This document shows positions 42,418 to 53,673 of a DNA stretch of 64,000 bases, piece after piece (positions within the stretch are counted from its first letter, which is position 1; each line of letters begins with the position of its first letter). The stretch covers positions 1-64,000 of the forward strand of contig JAKUCV010007101.1 of assembly GCA_028386065.3 (NCBI GenBank), given 5' to 3'. Origin of the DNA: Turnera subulata. Its lineage: Eukaryota > Streptophyta > Magnoliopsida > Malpighiales > Passifloraceae. Position numbers and translations under genes: made by a program. The notes under the pieces are model-generated. The model was not told where the DNA came from, searched no databases, and worked only from the letters and a program-made list of their open reading frames with translations.

Positions 42418-43236
42418 TTGTGTTATTAGGTTGTTGTAGATTGTGGTTTTTCTTGTCTCATGTTCTGTTCCCCTTATATCTCTGTTGTAAGAGACACGCT
42501 GCTGGTGTATTTGAGAGGGAACATTGCTCGTGCATTAGCACTTACTATGATGGTTTTGTTCGTCTTTTTTTGAGGTATAATGCTGCAATACATTAAGTTA
42601 TTTGAGGTATAATGTTTCAAGGACAGGAAATTATTTTATGCTCTCTTTGCTACTGCGTGGACATTTTTCTATCAGGTTTTTGAGTTACTATCCCATTGCA
42701 CTCCTTTAATCACTCTGTATATGTAGTACATGATTTTTATTCAGAATCTGTCATTGACTGGTAACATAACTGTAAGATCAGGCGGCAAGGGTGCACACTT
42801 TACGTTTAAGCACTAGTTCATGTGTAATTAATAATACAATATTTTGTTAACGAGACACTCTCACAGACGAGTGAAGGGAATTAACACTGCATCTTTATAT
42901 GCTTGCTTATCCATTTTCCTACCGTATCCAAAGGAAAGCCGAAGCCAATTTCTATAGCAGAAATGAAAACCGCTGCCATGTTTTCTGCCATACAAAAAAC
43001 TGTTTTTAGACTATTAAGAAACAACTCTTCACAAGAAGAGAAAGTAGCTGCATAGAGAGGACTGAGGAAGATATTATTTTGTTTTTGTGCCCCCACGTGT
43101 CAATCTTTTCGTGCCCATAGAAACAACGGTAATCAGTAGCCACCCAGACAAACTAAGCCAAACAAGTTAGCGCCAAACTGAAAGAAACCACAGAAAAAAA
43201 AAAAAAAAGAGACAAAAACATTCAAAGGAAGACCCT
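42418..43236. other. Intergenic between RLP24 and CA1Pase
   Basis: RLP24 3' UTR, AT-rich spacer and the CA1Pase leader, which includes an A-run just before 43210. No other gene is seen. Confidence 0.4.
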
Positions 43237-46200
43237 ATGCAGACGCTGTCCATAGCAGTAGCACCACCTTCTCTCTTCCTGCACAGCCACCGCAGGAACC
43301 ACCGTCTCCACTCTTCCCACCACCGGAGGAGCTATCTCTCCACAACAACAATCCGGGCATCATCTTCCAGCATCCAAGAGCTTGACCAGAAGTCACTGCA
43401 AGAAAAGAATCTGAGCCCAGAGCTCTACTCCACAGCACCATTTCCGCCCATTAAAGCCGCGAAAAGGGTGGTTCTGGTGCGGCACGGGCAGAGCACATGG
43501 AATGCTGAAGGCAGGATCCAAGGGAGCTCTGATTTCTCTGTTTTGACAAAGAAAGGTGAAGCTCAAGCTGAGACTTCCAGGCAGATGCTTCTTGATGATT
43601 CCTTCGATGTCTGCTTTAGCAGGTTTGTTTTGATGCTTCATTTTAGTGGGAATTCTCCATTACTTGTAAGAACTTTGTTGTTGTCTGTTATTCTATCTTC
43701 TTTGTTTCTGCTTTCAGCCCACTTGCTCGATCGAAAAAAACAGCTGAGATCATATGGGGACCCAGGGAGGAGGAGATGATAACAGATTCTGACTTGAGGG
43801 AAATTGATCTCTATTCATTTCAGGTGAGTTCTGTTTTCAAGCTGCTGCAATTGAGTTGTTTTTCTTGGAGTGGTTTGGGCCTTTTGTGATCTTCTGGTGG
43901 AATGTTATTAAGGGTCTTTTGAAGCATGAGGGGAAGGAAAAGTTTGGTGCTGCATTTAGACAGTGGCAGGTAGATTTTCATTACTTAGGCTTATGGATAG
44001 TTTTTCCACTAGTAGATAACAAAGTCAAACTTAAGAGAAGTGACAATGGCAGGTAGACGCCCCAAATTTTAACATTGATGGGCATTATCCCGTGAGAGAG
44101 TTGTGGGCACGTGCCAGAAATAGCTGGAACAAGATTTTGGACCATGAAAGCAGGTCTGTTCTTGTGGTTGCTCACAATGCTGTTAACCAAGCTCTTGTTG
44201 CCACAGCTATGGGTAGTACTCTATTGCCTTTTGCGGTTGTAATTTAGTGATTAGATATCAACCGTTGTTTCATTTTAAATTTATATTTCTCTTTTCTTGA
44301 ACTTTTTCCCATATCAGGTTTAGGAACAGAATATTTCAGGGTTTTACTTCAGAGCAATTGTGGTGTGAGCGTGCTGGATTTCACTCCAAAGACTGAGGGT
44401 GGTTCTCCACTCATATGTCTTAATCGTTTAAACCAGGTATATGGAATGTTTTCTGATGATGTTGTATTGCGAATGAACAAATCTTTTTGGGGCTGGTTTC
44501 TGTCAATTCCTTTATTGATATGTCTTAAGGATGAAGTTTTCCCTGTAACTTAACTGATTAATGCCTGTTCTAGAACTAAATCTTGGTTTTGGGCTTGGAT
44601 GGCCAGAACTGATGTAAAAATGGAAGGCAGTATGTTCAAGAGAGAATGGGATATGCATGTTTTGGCCTTGGATTACATTAGCCAATACTTTATAGGGGAA
44701 AAATGCAATTTCCAATAGTGCTTAGGAGTGTAAAAGCTTTTTATTCTGAGGATGCCTTTTCTGTAAAATGGATGTACATTCAAACGAAGCTTTCCAGAGC
44801 GGAACTTACCATTTTATAACCTGAACAGGTGATGATGATTCTTGTTTGCAATCAGGCGTCCTTGACTTTTCACTGCTGCTAATATGTTGTGCTTTTAACT
44901 TTGTATTGAATATTCATGCAGACACCAAGTTCACCAATAGCAGGTGGAGCTTCTGCAGGCAGAAAAACCAGTAAGCGGATGATACTTGTTTGCCATGGAA
45001 CTGCAGAGGTTTGACCCCAGTTAGCGGAACTGTCTTGTATGGTGTTTTCTGTATGACTCATATGACGCATAATGTGATGTACTGGTGACTGGTTCCTCAA
45101 GAAAACTAGTTTCACTTTTCATCTCTGTTTGCACTCTCACAAAGTAATAGTCTTCCGTGTATCAGTTATTCGATCTACTAACATCCCTTGAGCCATTATT
45201 CATTCTTTAAAGCCGGGATTTGTGATGTTGGAATATCAAGAGGGCAATATGCAAGGCATTGCGTGATTCCTAATTGGAAAAATCGTCAAAATGTCTTCGC
45301 TGCACAGCATAATAATGAGTGCAGAAATGATGAAACTGCTGGTTGCATAGTTTCTTGTAAACTGAATTATGTTTGTGAGCAGAAAACACTAGTTTCTAAC
45401 ACCTAAGCAACTTGTAAACAAATTCTAGCAAGATAGCTCTCTAATGACTGCTATCCTTCTTGTATTGCTGCCACTGTTTATATTTTGAACATGCAGATGT
45501 GCACTTAATCCTTATTAATCTTCTGCAGGCTACTTCTCCTAATTCTCGGGATTCTCAAATGAATATGCTCGGAACTATACAGGTACCTGATCCAATAGCA
45601 GTGTAAGATAGTTTAATCTCAGAAAGGTGTCCTGACTTGCCTTGGAATATTCAGTCCCAGAAAACTGCAGAATTGCTTCTTGATTTGAAAGTCAGCACTG
45701 TGGTCAGCAGCCCTGTAAATGCTTCTTCTGAGACAGCCAATGCTATCTCCAGGGTAAGCTTTTTTATGTTCTTGAGTTGGTTTTCTTGCCATGTGTCGCA
45801 TTTGGTCGGGAAACGGGGTTGTGATAGCGTGATGCCTGAACTTCTTTCTTCAGAAGAATATATTAGTTAAATCGCATAACTTCCCTTTCAGCTGGTGATG
45901 AGTGGTAAATTTGATCACAGGTGCAAGAAGCGGCAGATTGCTTGGGTGCTGATTGTGTGCCACGATATGTCGAAATGAAACAAATTGATGACCTTGATGT
46001 CAGTGACATCCTTCAGCAATTGAACAAGGCAAGATATCAATTCAAAATCTTTGAATCTAATGGTGATATATGTGAACTTTTGATTTCACCCCGCATCTCC
46101 TAATCTTAGTCCCTTGTGCATGTTACCATCTCTGGATAATCTGAATTTTATGTCAAGCTAAAGATTAGTACGGACAGGAAGTATAAACTGAACTTAGAAT

Positions 46201-46933
46201 GTAGTATGAATAGGAGGGTAATACTCTTTCACAAGAATGCCTGTGCAACTGAGAGCCAAGCAAATGCCCTGGCTCAAAGTATTGCACGGTTCTTATCCCC
46301 TTTTTGTCATGGGCTGACCGTGCTGTTTACACCCCCTAGTATAGTTAGCAACCTCATCTTAGAGGACAGGGGCTGATTATTTTGTAAATGACTTGGTCAC
46401 TCTTTTGTAACTTCTACCTCATCAATATATCCCGCCTTCCCGGTCTTCGACCAAAAAAGAATGCCTGTGCAACCTCATTCCTATGCAACAAAACCAACCG
46501 AGGATCTCAATCTTTAGAGTTGGTGTTTCTGTCTAATCTTTCTCTTTTATTACCTCAGGATACAGTAGAATTCCAATCCTTGCAGCCTGGATTTCTAAAT
46601 AAACTCGACAATGAGGCACTTTCAGCACTGTGGAATCAGTCTGCGAAAGCCTGGCAATCGTTGCTTGATGAACTATCCGATGCTTCGGAACCAGAAAAGA
46701 TTGCAGTTGTTGTTGGTCATCCAGCAATTCACATAGCATTGATGGGCCACTGCCTAAATCTAACCAAAGACTGGATGGGGTCATTTCACCTTGATGCAGG
46801 CAGCATCAGTGTTTTGGATTTTCCTGATGGAGCTACTGGAAGAGGTGTCATCCGCTGCATAAATTACACAGCTCATCTGGGAAGATGGTCCATACCTATT
46901 ACAAGACCATCATCAGATGATGAAGAATTTTAA
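43237..46933 (+). CDS. 2-carboxy-D-arabinitol-1-phosphatase, chloroplastic
   Basis: Dephosphorylates the nocturnal Rubisco inhibitor 2-carboxyarabinitol 1-phosphate in the stroma. Ten exons: 43237-43622, 43718-43823, 43913-43969, 44053-44212, 44318-44436, 44922-45008, 45529-45582, 45655-45753, 45921-46028, 46559-46933; 516 residues. A Ser/His/Arg-rich transit peptide (1 to about 45) precedes a histidine-phosphatase domain with LVRHGQSTWN (His83 is the phospho-acceptor), the acid in REIDLYSFQG and the second histidine in VVAHNAVNQ. A second phosphatase-like domain follows, with ILVCHGTAE in place of RHG but VVVGHPAIHIALMGH kept. Intron 9 starts with GC (AAG|GCAAGA) and contains a LINE insertion. 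Other introns are GT-AG. Confidence 0.92.
46233..46473 (+). mobile_element. 5'-truncated LINE inside intron 9 of CA1Pase
   Basis: Exact 17-bp direct repeats AAGAATGCCTGTGCAAC (46233-46249 and 46457-46473) bound a 207-bp insert. Its end, CCCGCCTTCCCGGTCTTCGACC plus a short A-run, resembles the LINE 3' terminus at 13.5 and 56.1 kb (TACTTCCCGGTTTCGACC) but the body differs, so it is a related family. It lies in the same orientation as the gene, about 85 bases before the acceptor. Confidence 0.88.
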
Positions 46934-47652
46934 CTGTAAAGAATATGTATAGTTCCCCATATATATATGTCATAATTTTATGCAAAATCACTAAAAGTTA
47001 TCTGTCAGGCGTACCTTGGTCATTTGTCACTTGTCAGTGGTTAATCACTCTACCGTGCTTACCAGCTAGTAGAATAGAAATGAAATGGGCATGTTTACAG
47101 GCAAATAATAAGCAATAACAAGATGGCAATATCCTGTGAACAAACGGTAGGAGGAGACAACGATCATGGTTTACAACTAATGAGCGAGTGGTATTTATAG
47201 ATTACCACCGAGACGGTCAGCGAGGTTGGAACTCTCTCAACCTTAAGGAATGCGGATTGAGTCTCAATCAACTAAGCTAATCACAAACACAAACGAGTTT
47301 ACATTCCATACCAGCTAAAAAAACAAAGAATAATGGAGACTTGAAGAGGAAAATTTCTGGTAATGTTGTTGTTTTTTTTTTAAATATAATCATAGGTGCC
47401 CCTTTTCATTTTTGGACCGGAAATACGAGTAATGGGCCTCCACAAAGCCCAAATAAAATCAAAAGCACATAGTATTGGCAAAAGAAAGAATCCAAGGTCT
47501 AAAATCTCAAAGCCCATAATCAGAGAGTTCCCTTTCTTCCTTGAAGCGACAAACAGGACACGAAGAGATACCACCAGACAGAAGAAGCAGAGGTTTAATA
47601 GAGGTTTTAGGGTTCTTCAAAAGAGCACTGAAATTAATAAAAAAGAACAAAA
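46934..47652. other. Intergenic; SINE-like remnant and NFD6-like promoter
   Basis: A tRNA-like head on the minus strand at 47200-47283 has a perfect A-box (TAGCTTAGTTG) and a B-box with one mismatch. Closer to the next gene are site II motifs ATGGGCC (47432-47438) and AGCCCA (47446-47451) and a TTAGGGTT telo-box near 47606, as expected for a nuclear gene for a mitochondrial protein. Confidence 0.4.
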
Positions 47653-48505
47653 ATGGGAACCTGGGCAATTGCAGGGAGGTCCACCTCCACTATTATGAGC
47701 GCAACATGGAGAAGAGCTTCAGCAGCGGCGAGAACCTCACTGTCATCGCCACCACCGGCAACTTCTACAATCCGCTCCAGTTCCATTCGAATCTCTTCCT
47801 TTCATCCTCATCCAAGGTAAAGTTACTTACTTTTCCTTGAACCCAGTTTACACAATTCGCTAATTGCTCTTTTGTTGTGTTTTACCATCAAAGAGATAAC
47901 TTTTTTCTTGTGGGTTGTTTTTGATTGGATCAATGGAAGGCTGGTGAGGCGTGAATTGAGCTCAATGCTGCCTCTTCACACTGCCATTGCTTCTGCTTGT
48001 CTCGTCTCAAGAATTCCCGGGGAACCAACCACGTCCTTCCAAGGTCTTCCTGTCCTCTCAATTCTTTGTTGGTTCTTGCTCATGTTGAGAACTTGTGAAT
48101 CTTTGACTGCATCTCAGTGCATATTGGTTACGGTTCATTTTTTAGTAGCCGGAGAATGTTAAATGTGTTGTCTGAATTGGGTTGATAATTTAACACTGGT
48201 TCAAGTCATGTATATCCGGGAAAGAAAGTGTTCTTCTCGCAAAGTTAGACTTGACATATGTGTGCCTGTAATGAATCACAGGTGAAATTGTTGGTTGGGT
48301 TGATAAAGAACTATCTGTTTACTTCAAGTTGTTGTGGTAACCCTTTTTGACTTGCTCGTAAAAGAAAAGAACTGTGGACTGCAAAATCTAGAAAGAGGGT
48401 ATAGGATATCAAGTATATGATGAGGTGTGTGATATCAATAGTGTATGATGATGATTTCTTTTCTGGATGACAGGTAGATTTGCTAACTATCTCAGTCCCA
48501 TCTGA
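47653..48505 (+). CDS. NUCLEAR FUSION DEFECTIVE 6-like small mitochondrial protein
   Basis: Three exons, 47653-47816, 47940-48043 and 48474-48505, GT-AG, in phase, giving 99 residues. The N-terminus is Ser/Arg/Thr-rich without acidic residues for over 50 positions, fitting a mitochondrial presequence. The block ELSSMLPLHTAIASACLVSRI corresponds to the conserved (S/E)SMLP.H.A.ASA.L.S core of the NFD6 family, and the end GRFANYLSPI is one of several alternative C-termini expected there. Arabidopsis NFD6 is needed for karyogamy in the female gametophyte and is mitochondrial; its molecular role is unknown. Site II and telo-box motifs upstream support it being a real gene. Another acceptor near 49270 could give a different C-terminus. 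Confidence 0.65.
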
Positions 48506-51500
48506 TGTCAAGTGGTTGCAAGAAGAAACTAGTGTGATCAGTTGTCGGAGAATTTTCTTCTGAATATGAAATTCTGATCCTCTGAAGTAATTCCGAACAT
48601 TTGTATTTTCATTTTCCCCCAGTAATTTAGTCTTCACTCTTTAGCTTTCTCATTCACATACATTTGGCTTTTGAGGGCGTGAAGGGTGTTTTTGTTTGTT
48701 ATTTTAAGTTGTTAACTTCTTAGCTTGGAAGATCCTGTAGAAGTTGTGGAAATCACGTTAATAATTGTAACAAATTAATGTATGACAAAATGACCCGCCA
48801 TTGGGGATACTCCTTACATGCCTGACATGAGTCAGGAGAAGCTTTTGTGTGCATCCCATAAGATTTTGGCATTATCCCATATGGTTTTTAAGTTGGTAGA
48901 GTGCTAGATTTGATGTTTTCAGATAGATCGGGACTTTCGCACTGATGGGATTGGGTGTTAGTTCTACATAAATGTCCGCCTGCTACATGCCTAACTTGTC
49001 CCAAATTACAAGGTGCGTGAGTCATGAATCTGACTCTGGAAATTGAGTAATCTTATGCACCTTTATGTTTTGAGAATTCTTTGTTGATTCTCAGGATTGA
49101 AAGTTATTTGATCTTGTTATTACTGTCATTGGTTAGGGCATGCATAATCGTAGATGAGTGGGGGAAATGAAGTTATTGTAAAATAAAATTTTTCAGTTCA
49201 CTGATTTATTAGACAACCTATTATAGCAACCTGTTATAGCAATGTATCTGTAACTTGCTTTGGGTTCATAGGTATTGCCGATGGAGGATTTTAACAACAT
49301 TACCTGCAGGATATGAACGTTACAGGTTAATGAGGGATGCACACTGTTCTGTATAATTAGGGTAACGAATATTCGGTATGAATCCTAATTTGCATGAAAA
49401 AGTATTCTAGGTTTTGATTATTCATCAGTAGAGCTTACGAAGGTGGAGAAATTTGGTGAAGTGTCCTATTGTGTTGTTGAGGAACTGAGCTTTCCCGTTT
49501 TCTTTGTAAGCACACCTTAGTTCATCGATGCATGTGGAGAAGCTTTATCTGCAGAGTCTAGTTTCAGGACATACTAGAGAGGCCTATCATGATTGTTGAG
49601 TGAAGACTGTATAGGGTTGATTGAAATCCTGAAGAGGCAGGTGTCTGTCATGATTCTGGAGCAGAGATTGTATGTGCTTGATGTTGCTGTTAAGGATCCT
49701 GAAAGCTATCAATTTTTGGGATCAGTTGTGATATCAATCAATAATACGCCCTACTGTGAATGAAATGCTAATTTTGTTTCTCAATGTTGCAATATTCCTG
49801 TCACTTATTACCTGAACATAGTAGCATAAAATTGTTTGATGGAAACTAAAAATGGCTGCTAAATCTACTTGTGGTTGGGAATCTGTTTCTCTCCAGTTTT
49901 CCAATTACAGGCAGGCTTCTAGTCTTTGTGTTATGGCCGTGGGCCAAGGAACTGATATATTTTTGCACATTAGCTTCTAGACAGTGTTACTTTTGTCTCC
50001 CTGTTTCCCTCGCTGTTAGGGCACCCAAACAGTTGACTTAGTTGTATCCTCACTGGTTAATCTTTCTTTTTTTTCCAGTTTGCTCAATTTTCTGCTAAAG
50101 TTAAGATCTAACTTATATCTGTTCCATGTTATAACTGATGGCCATTGACTTTGAATTGTTCATGTTACACTGTTGCTTAAGTGGAAGTTGGGTCAAGTCT
50201 ATATGGTGAGAGAAGAATAAATCTACTTCGTGTTGTTATGGAATAAAATGAGAAAGTCCAAGGAAAGAACCAAGCTTTATGAGTAGCTAACTTTGGTGGG
50301 GGAAAAGGCTTCATTTTAAATAGGAAAAGCCCTGTTCTGAATGTAAAAGCAAGCCCATGAATTTATAATCAGGCATTGTGGGACTTATTACCATATTACT
50401 ACTCAAACTAATAACCGTTCCCTCTTAACAGTCCAAGTAAGATTTTGCCAAAGTAAGATTTTTGTTGGGGTTTATATTTTACCTCTCCCTGGGGGTATGA
50501 GTTTCAATATGGATGCTTAATTAAGTACAAGCCTTGATTACTGCTTTTGGAGATAACTTTAGTAACCCCATGAAAAAGAAGAAAAACTAAATTAGTTGTA
50601 TTTTTTTAATACATTTATTCATTAAGTATATCTCTCTCTTCTCAAGCATGATTCAACGCAAATGTCCATATCTGTTAAAAGAGCCGGAAGTTACTTAGAA
50701 AGTTAGAGTCATTTTCAATCCTTTAATGTTGTCCTTTGTTCCACTTTTGTATCTCAGCTGCTCCAACAAAGACAACACCTCTTGCATCAGTTTCTCAATT
50801 GAATTCTCTCATTAACTACTTATCATTACAATCTGGCTCAAGTCAACTACATATAAACATACAAAAACTATGAGCAATGCAAATGGTCTTGTACGTACGA
50901 GACGCAAATTGTACTGGTACATGATGAGTTGTATATATATATGCAAGTCCTTAGGAAATAGAAATGCCACTTTCGTTCCCTAATTCAATGGCTTTTGTTA
51001 ATAAGAAATAAGACTTAATTAATCTTGACAAAGTTCCCGGAAGCAGCTAAGCTATAATGCACTCTCAGTTGCTGCACTATTTATACAATCTCTTTGACTG
51101 AAATTGTTTTAATCCAGCCATGCACCATCTTGCATCATTTCTTTAAAAAATTTGGTACTACTCTTGCCAAAATTTTGGCTTGCAAAACTAAAACCTCACA
51201 TGCAATCAGTAGTTGGCATTTCATCCTTTATGAATTTACTATTTATCTAGGTAGAAACTATACGATGTATGAATTAAGAACATTAATGAAATGGAAAGTG
51301 CTTATAAATAATATAATTAACTAATATGCAGCATATGTCGGTTGTGTTTGGTATCTGATCGTGACATTGCAGCTGACATGTCAGCGATAATGAATTAACT
51401 GTTGCTATCAGAAAAAAAAATTAATTAGCTCCAAAGAATTTAATGGTAGGGCGTGTGCATTACTGAAGAATTGAGGTGAAAATTGTATTTTAAAGTAATT

Positions 51501-52921
51501 GATGAGATATATATTGAGAACGTTCATGTTATTAAATACCATGTTTTCATGTGTCGGCCGATAGTGTTTGGAACCTTCAGTCACATGATATTTTAAAGTT
51601 TTTAATACCCTCTCGTTGGCCAAGAAAAATATTGCGTGCAAGTCAACTCCTAATTTGATTTTTTTGGGATTAAAAACATAATATTGTTCCTTAGGTTTAG
51701 GGAAATGTAGCAGTACTGTACTACAACTAAACATCAGACACTTTAGATTTGTTAGTTGTTTGATTACTAACAATCAATTTTGCAGGAGGTTGAGTTCTCC
51801 ATTTTCCAATAATTAATTATGTTTCTTCCTTGGATACATAAATTTTTGTTAATTAATCTTTCCATCAAAATACAGGTCAAAATTAAACCACAGTATCTGC
51901 CCTTTGCTGATCTCTGAATTCCATTTAACATTTCATCCCAAATGTAAATTAACATTTCGTCAATTCCCTTGCTTTGACTAAATCAAGCGTAATCAACACG
52001 TAACAACACAGTATAATAAAACTCTAAACCCACAAAATAGTGCCTATTTCTGATTTCACGAAACCCACAAAACCTTTATGCATAAAAAGTTCTAGTACTG
52101 TTCCTTCCCAACATGTCGAATAATAATTCGTTACTGCTATTATTATGTTGTCCTTTATTTTTTTTTTTCCTGTCTGTCAGTAAGCAATAAGCATATATAC
52201 ATTGAGGAAGGACACATGTGCCTATATAGATTGACATAGACAACTTGTCACGTTTTTTTGCTCCATCTATTCTTTCAATTTCTATCTTTTTCCCATCCTT
52301 GAATGTTATGTTTGCTTCCAAATCTTTGATTGTTTTCAAAAGCAAAACAATGTGCTCTGACGAGCTTGTACTCCAAGATTATCATCCTCACACTCTTGCC
52401 ATTGCAACTTGCAACGTGCATGATGACCAGATGGTTTGCTTTTCAGTAATTAGGAATATATTCTTGTACTATGATCTCTAGCTAAGGCCTTGGTGTTTTC
52501 TTGGTCGAAAGCCATGATACTATACAATCCAAGTGCTTCTAAAATTTTGCCTTTACCCAATTTGAAGTAGTTTCAGTGTGTGCATTTTGGTTGCTGGGTA
52601 GTCCTTGTTATTAGCATGGTTGTTAAACCCGCACTGGTGGTGGTTGACCCGATCAAGCTATTAGGCCACGGTAATTGTCAATACTAGTTTACAAAGAAAG
52701 CCTTAATCCGAAAAAGTCATCAAGTCACTACTTACTGGGTTCAATCGGTCGGACCGATCCGGATTTGGAAAGACTAGTAATTAGCCATTAAGAAATGCAA
52801 AGAATGTAGTCTTTGTGTACCTCAAAATTCTTATTGAAAAAACTCAAGACTCAGGTCTGCGACCACGCTGGTCGAATTCGGATTAGTCGGGATAAAACTT
52901 AAAATACGGAAAACAAAAAAA

Positions 52922-53299
52922 ATGCCAAAGTTAAGTATGCTGTCATTTCAGGCTCAGCAGGTGAGAATTTCAGGGTGCAGGAAGGGGATAAAGCCAAAAG
53001 AGCTGCTTCGTTCTACGGTTCTAGTGGGGTTCTGTTTTTTCTTTATGATTTTGTTGCTCTTCACGTTTCCTGATGTGTTTAGGTGCTTTGACAACCACCC
53101 TTTTGAAAGTTGTATGCCTGGCTTTACCCAAACTAACAACTATGAAGAAAAAAAAGCTTGCAATACATCTTTATCGGTAACCAAAACTAGGTGGAATAAA
53201 GTTGTACTAACAAACTTGAACGATTGTGCAAAAGATGATGGATCTAGGAGAAAAAATGCCAATCACATAATTAAAGATTTGGCCACTGTTTTGAGCTAA
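52922..53299 (+). CDS. Doubtful open frame with one membrane segment, no known family
   Basis: 125 codons from ATG to TAA. One clear hydrophobic stretch (about residues 32-50, VLVGFCFFFMILLLFTF) follows a basic N-terminus, like a signal anchor; after it is a polar region with four cysteines. I recognise no domain. A good acceptor-like site (TGTCATTTCAG) just after the ATG hints that the frame could be an exon of a decayed or larger gene. It has no clear promoter and lies in transposon-rich DNA. It may be spurious. Confidence 0.25.
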   Translation: MPKLSMLSFQAQQVRISGCRKGIKPKELLRSTVLVGFCFFFMILLLFTFPDVFRCFDNHPFESCMPGFTQTNNYEEKKACNTSLSVTKTRWNKVVLTNLNDCAKDDGSRRKNANHIIKDLATVLS

Positions 53300-53519
53300 T
53301 TAATGATACAAGACCAATCAACTTTATAGACATTATTTTTTTTGTCGAAAACTTTATAGACATTATTAATTAATAGAATAGAAGCTTTGTAATTAGGTGT
53401 CAGGAATATGAGATAGACTAAACATAAACATGCCCATGCTTGGCCGGCCACATAATCTATCATCTTAATACTATTTACCTAATTAACACGCTACTCATTG
53501 TCTCTAGTTGAGATGAGCT

Positions 53520-53574
53520 AAGCTTATGACACTGCTCATCAAAAAAAGAAAAAAAGAAAAAGCTTATGACACTG
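53520..53574. repeat. 15-bp direct repeats around a 25-bp A-rich insert
   Basis: AAGCTTATGACACTG occurs at 53520-53534 and 53560-53574. Between them are 25 bases, CTCATC followed by an A-rich run with single Gs. This looks like an almost completely truncated retroposon: target-site duplication plus tail only. Confidence 0.7.
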
Positions 53575-53673
53575 GTCAGCTGATGCAAGATAAAGACTGT
53601 TATGGTAAAGAGATTTCGCACTTTTTGCTGATGACCATACAAATTGACATGGTAATTGCTTTATGACAATGCC

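Larger units (their letters stand above)
48506..53673. other. 5.2 kb region after the NFD6-like gene
   Basis: 48.5-50.0 kb may hold alternative 3' exons or UTR of the NFD6-like gene: it is less AT-rich and has splice-like sites at about 49270 and 49310. From 50.1 kb it is AT-rich with no recognised gene apart from one doubtful open frame (52922-53299) and a tiny poly-A insertion at 53520-53574. Confidence 0.35.

Noticed and set aside
47396..47840. Open frames overlapping the first exon of the NFD6-like gene
   Set aside because: They start in the promoter and differ in frame from the spliced product with the conserved core.
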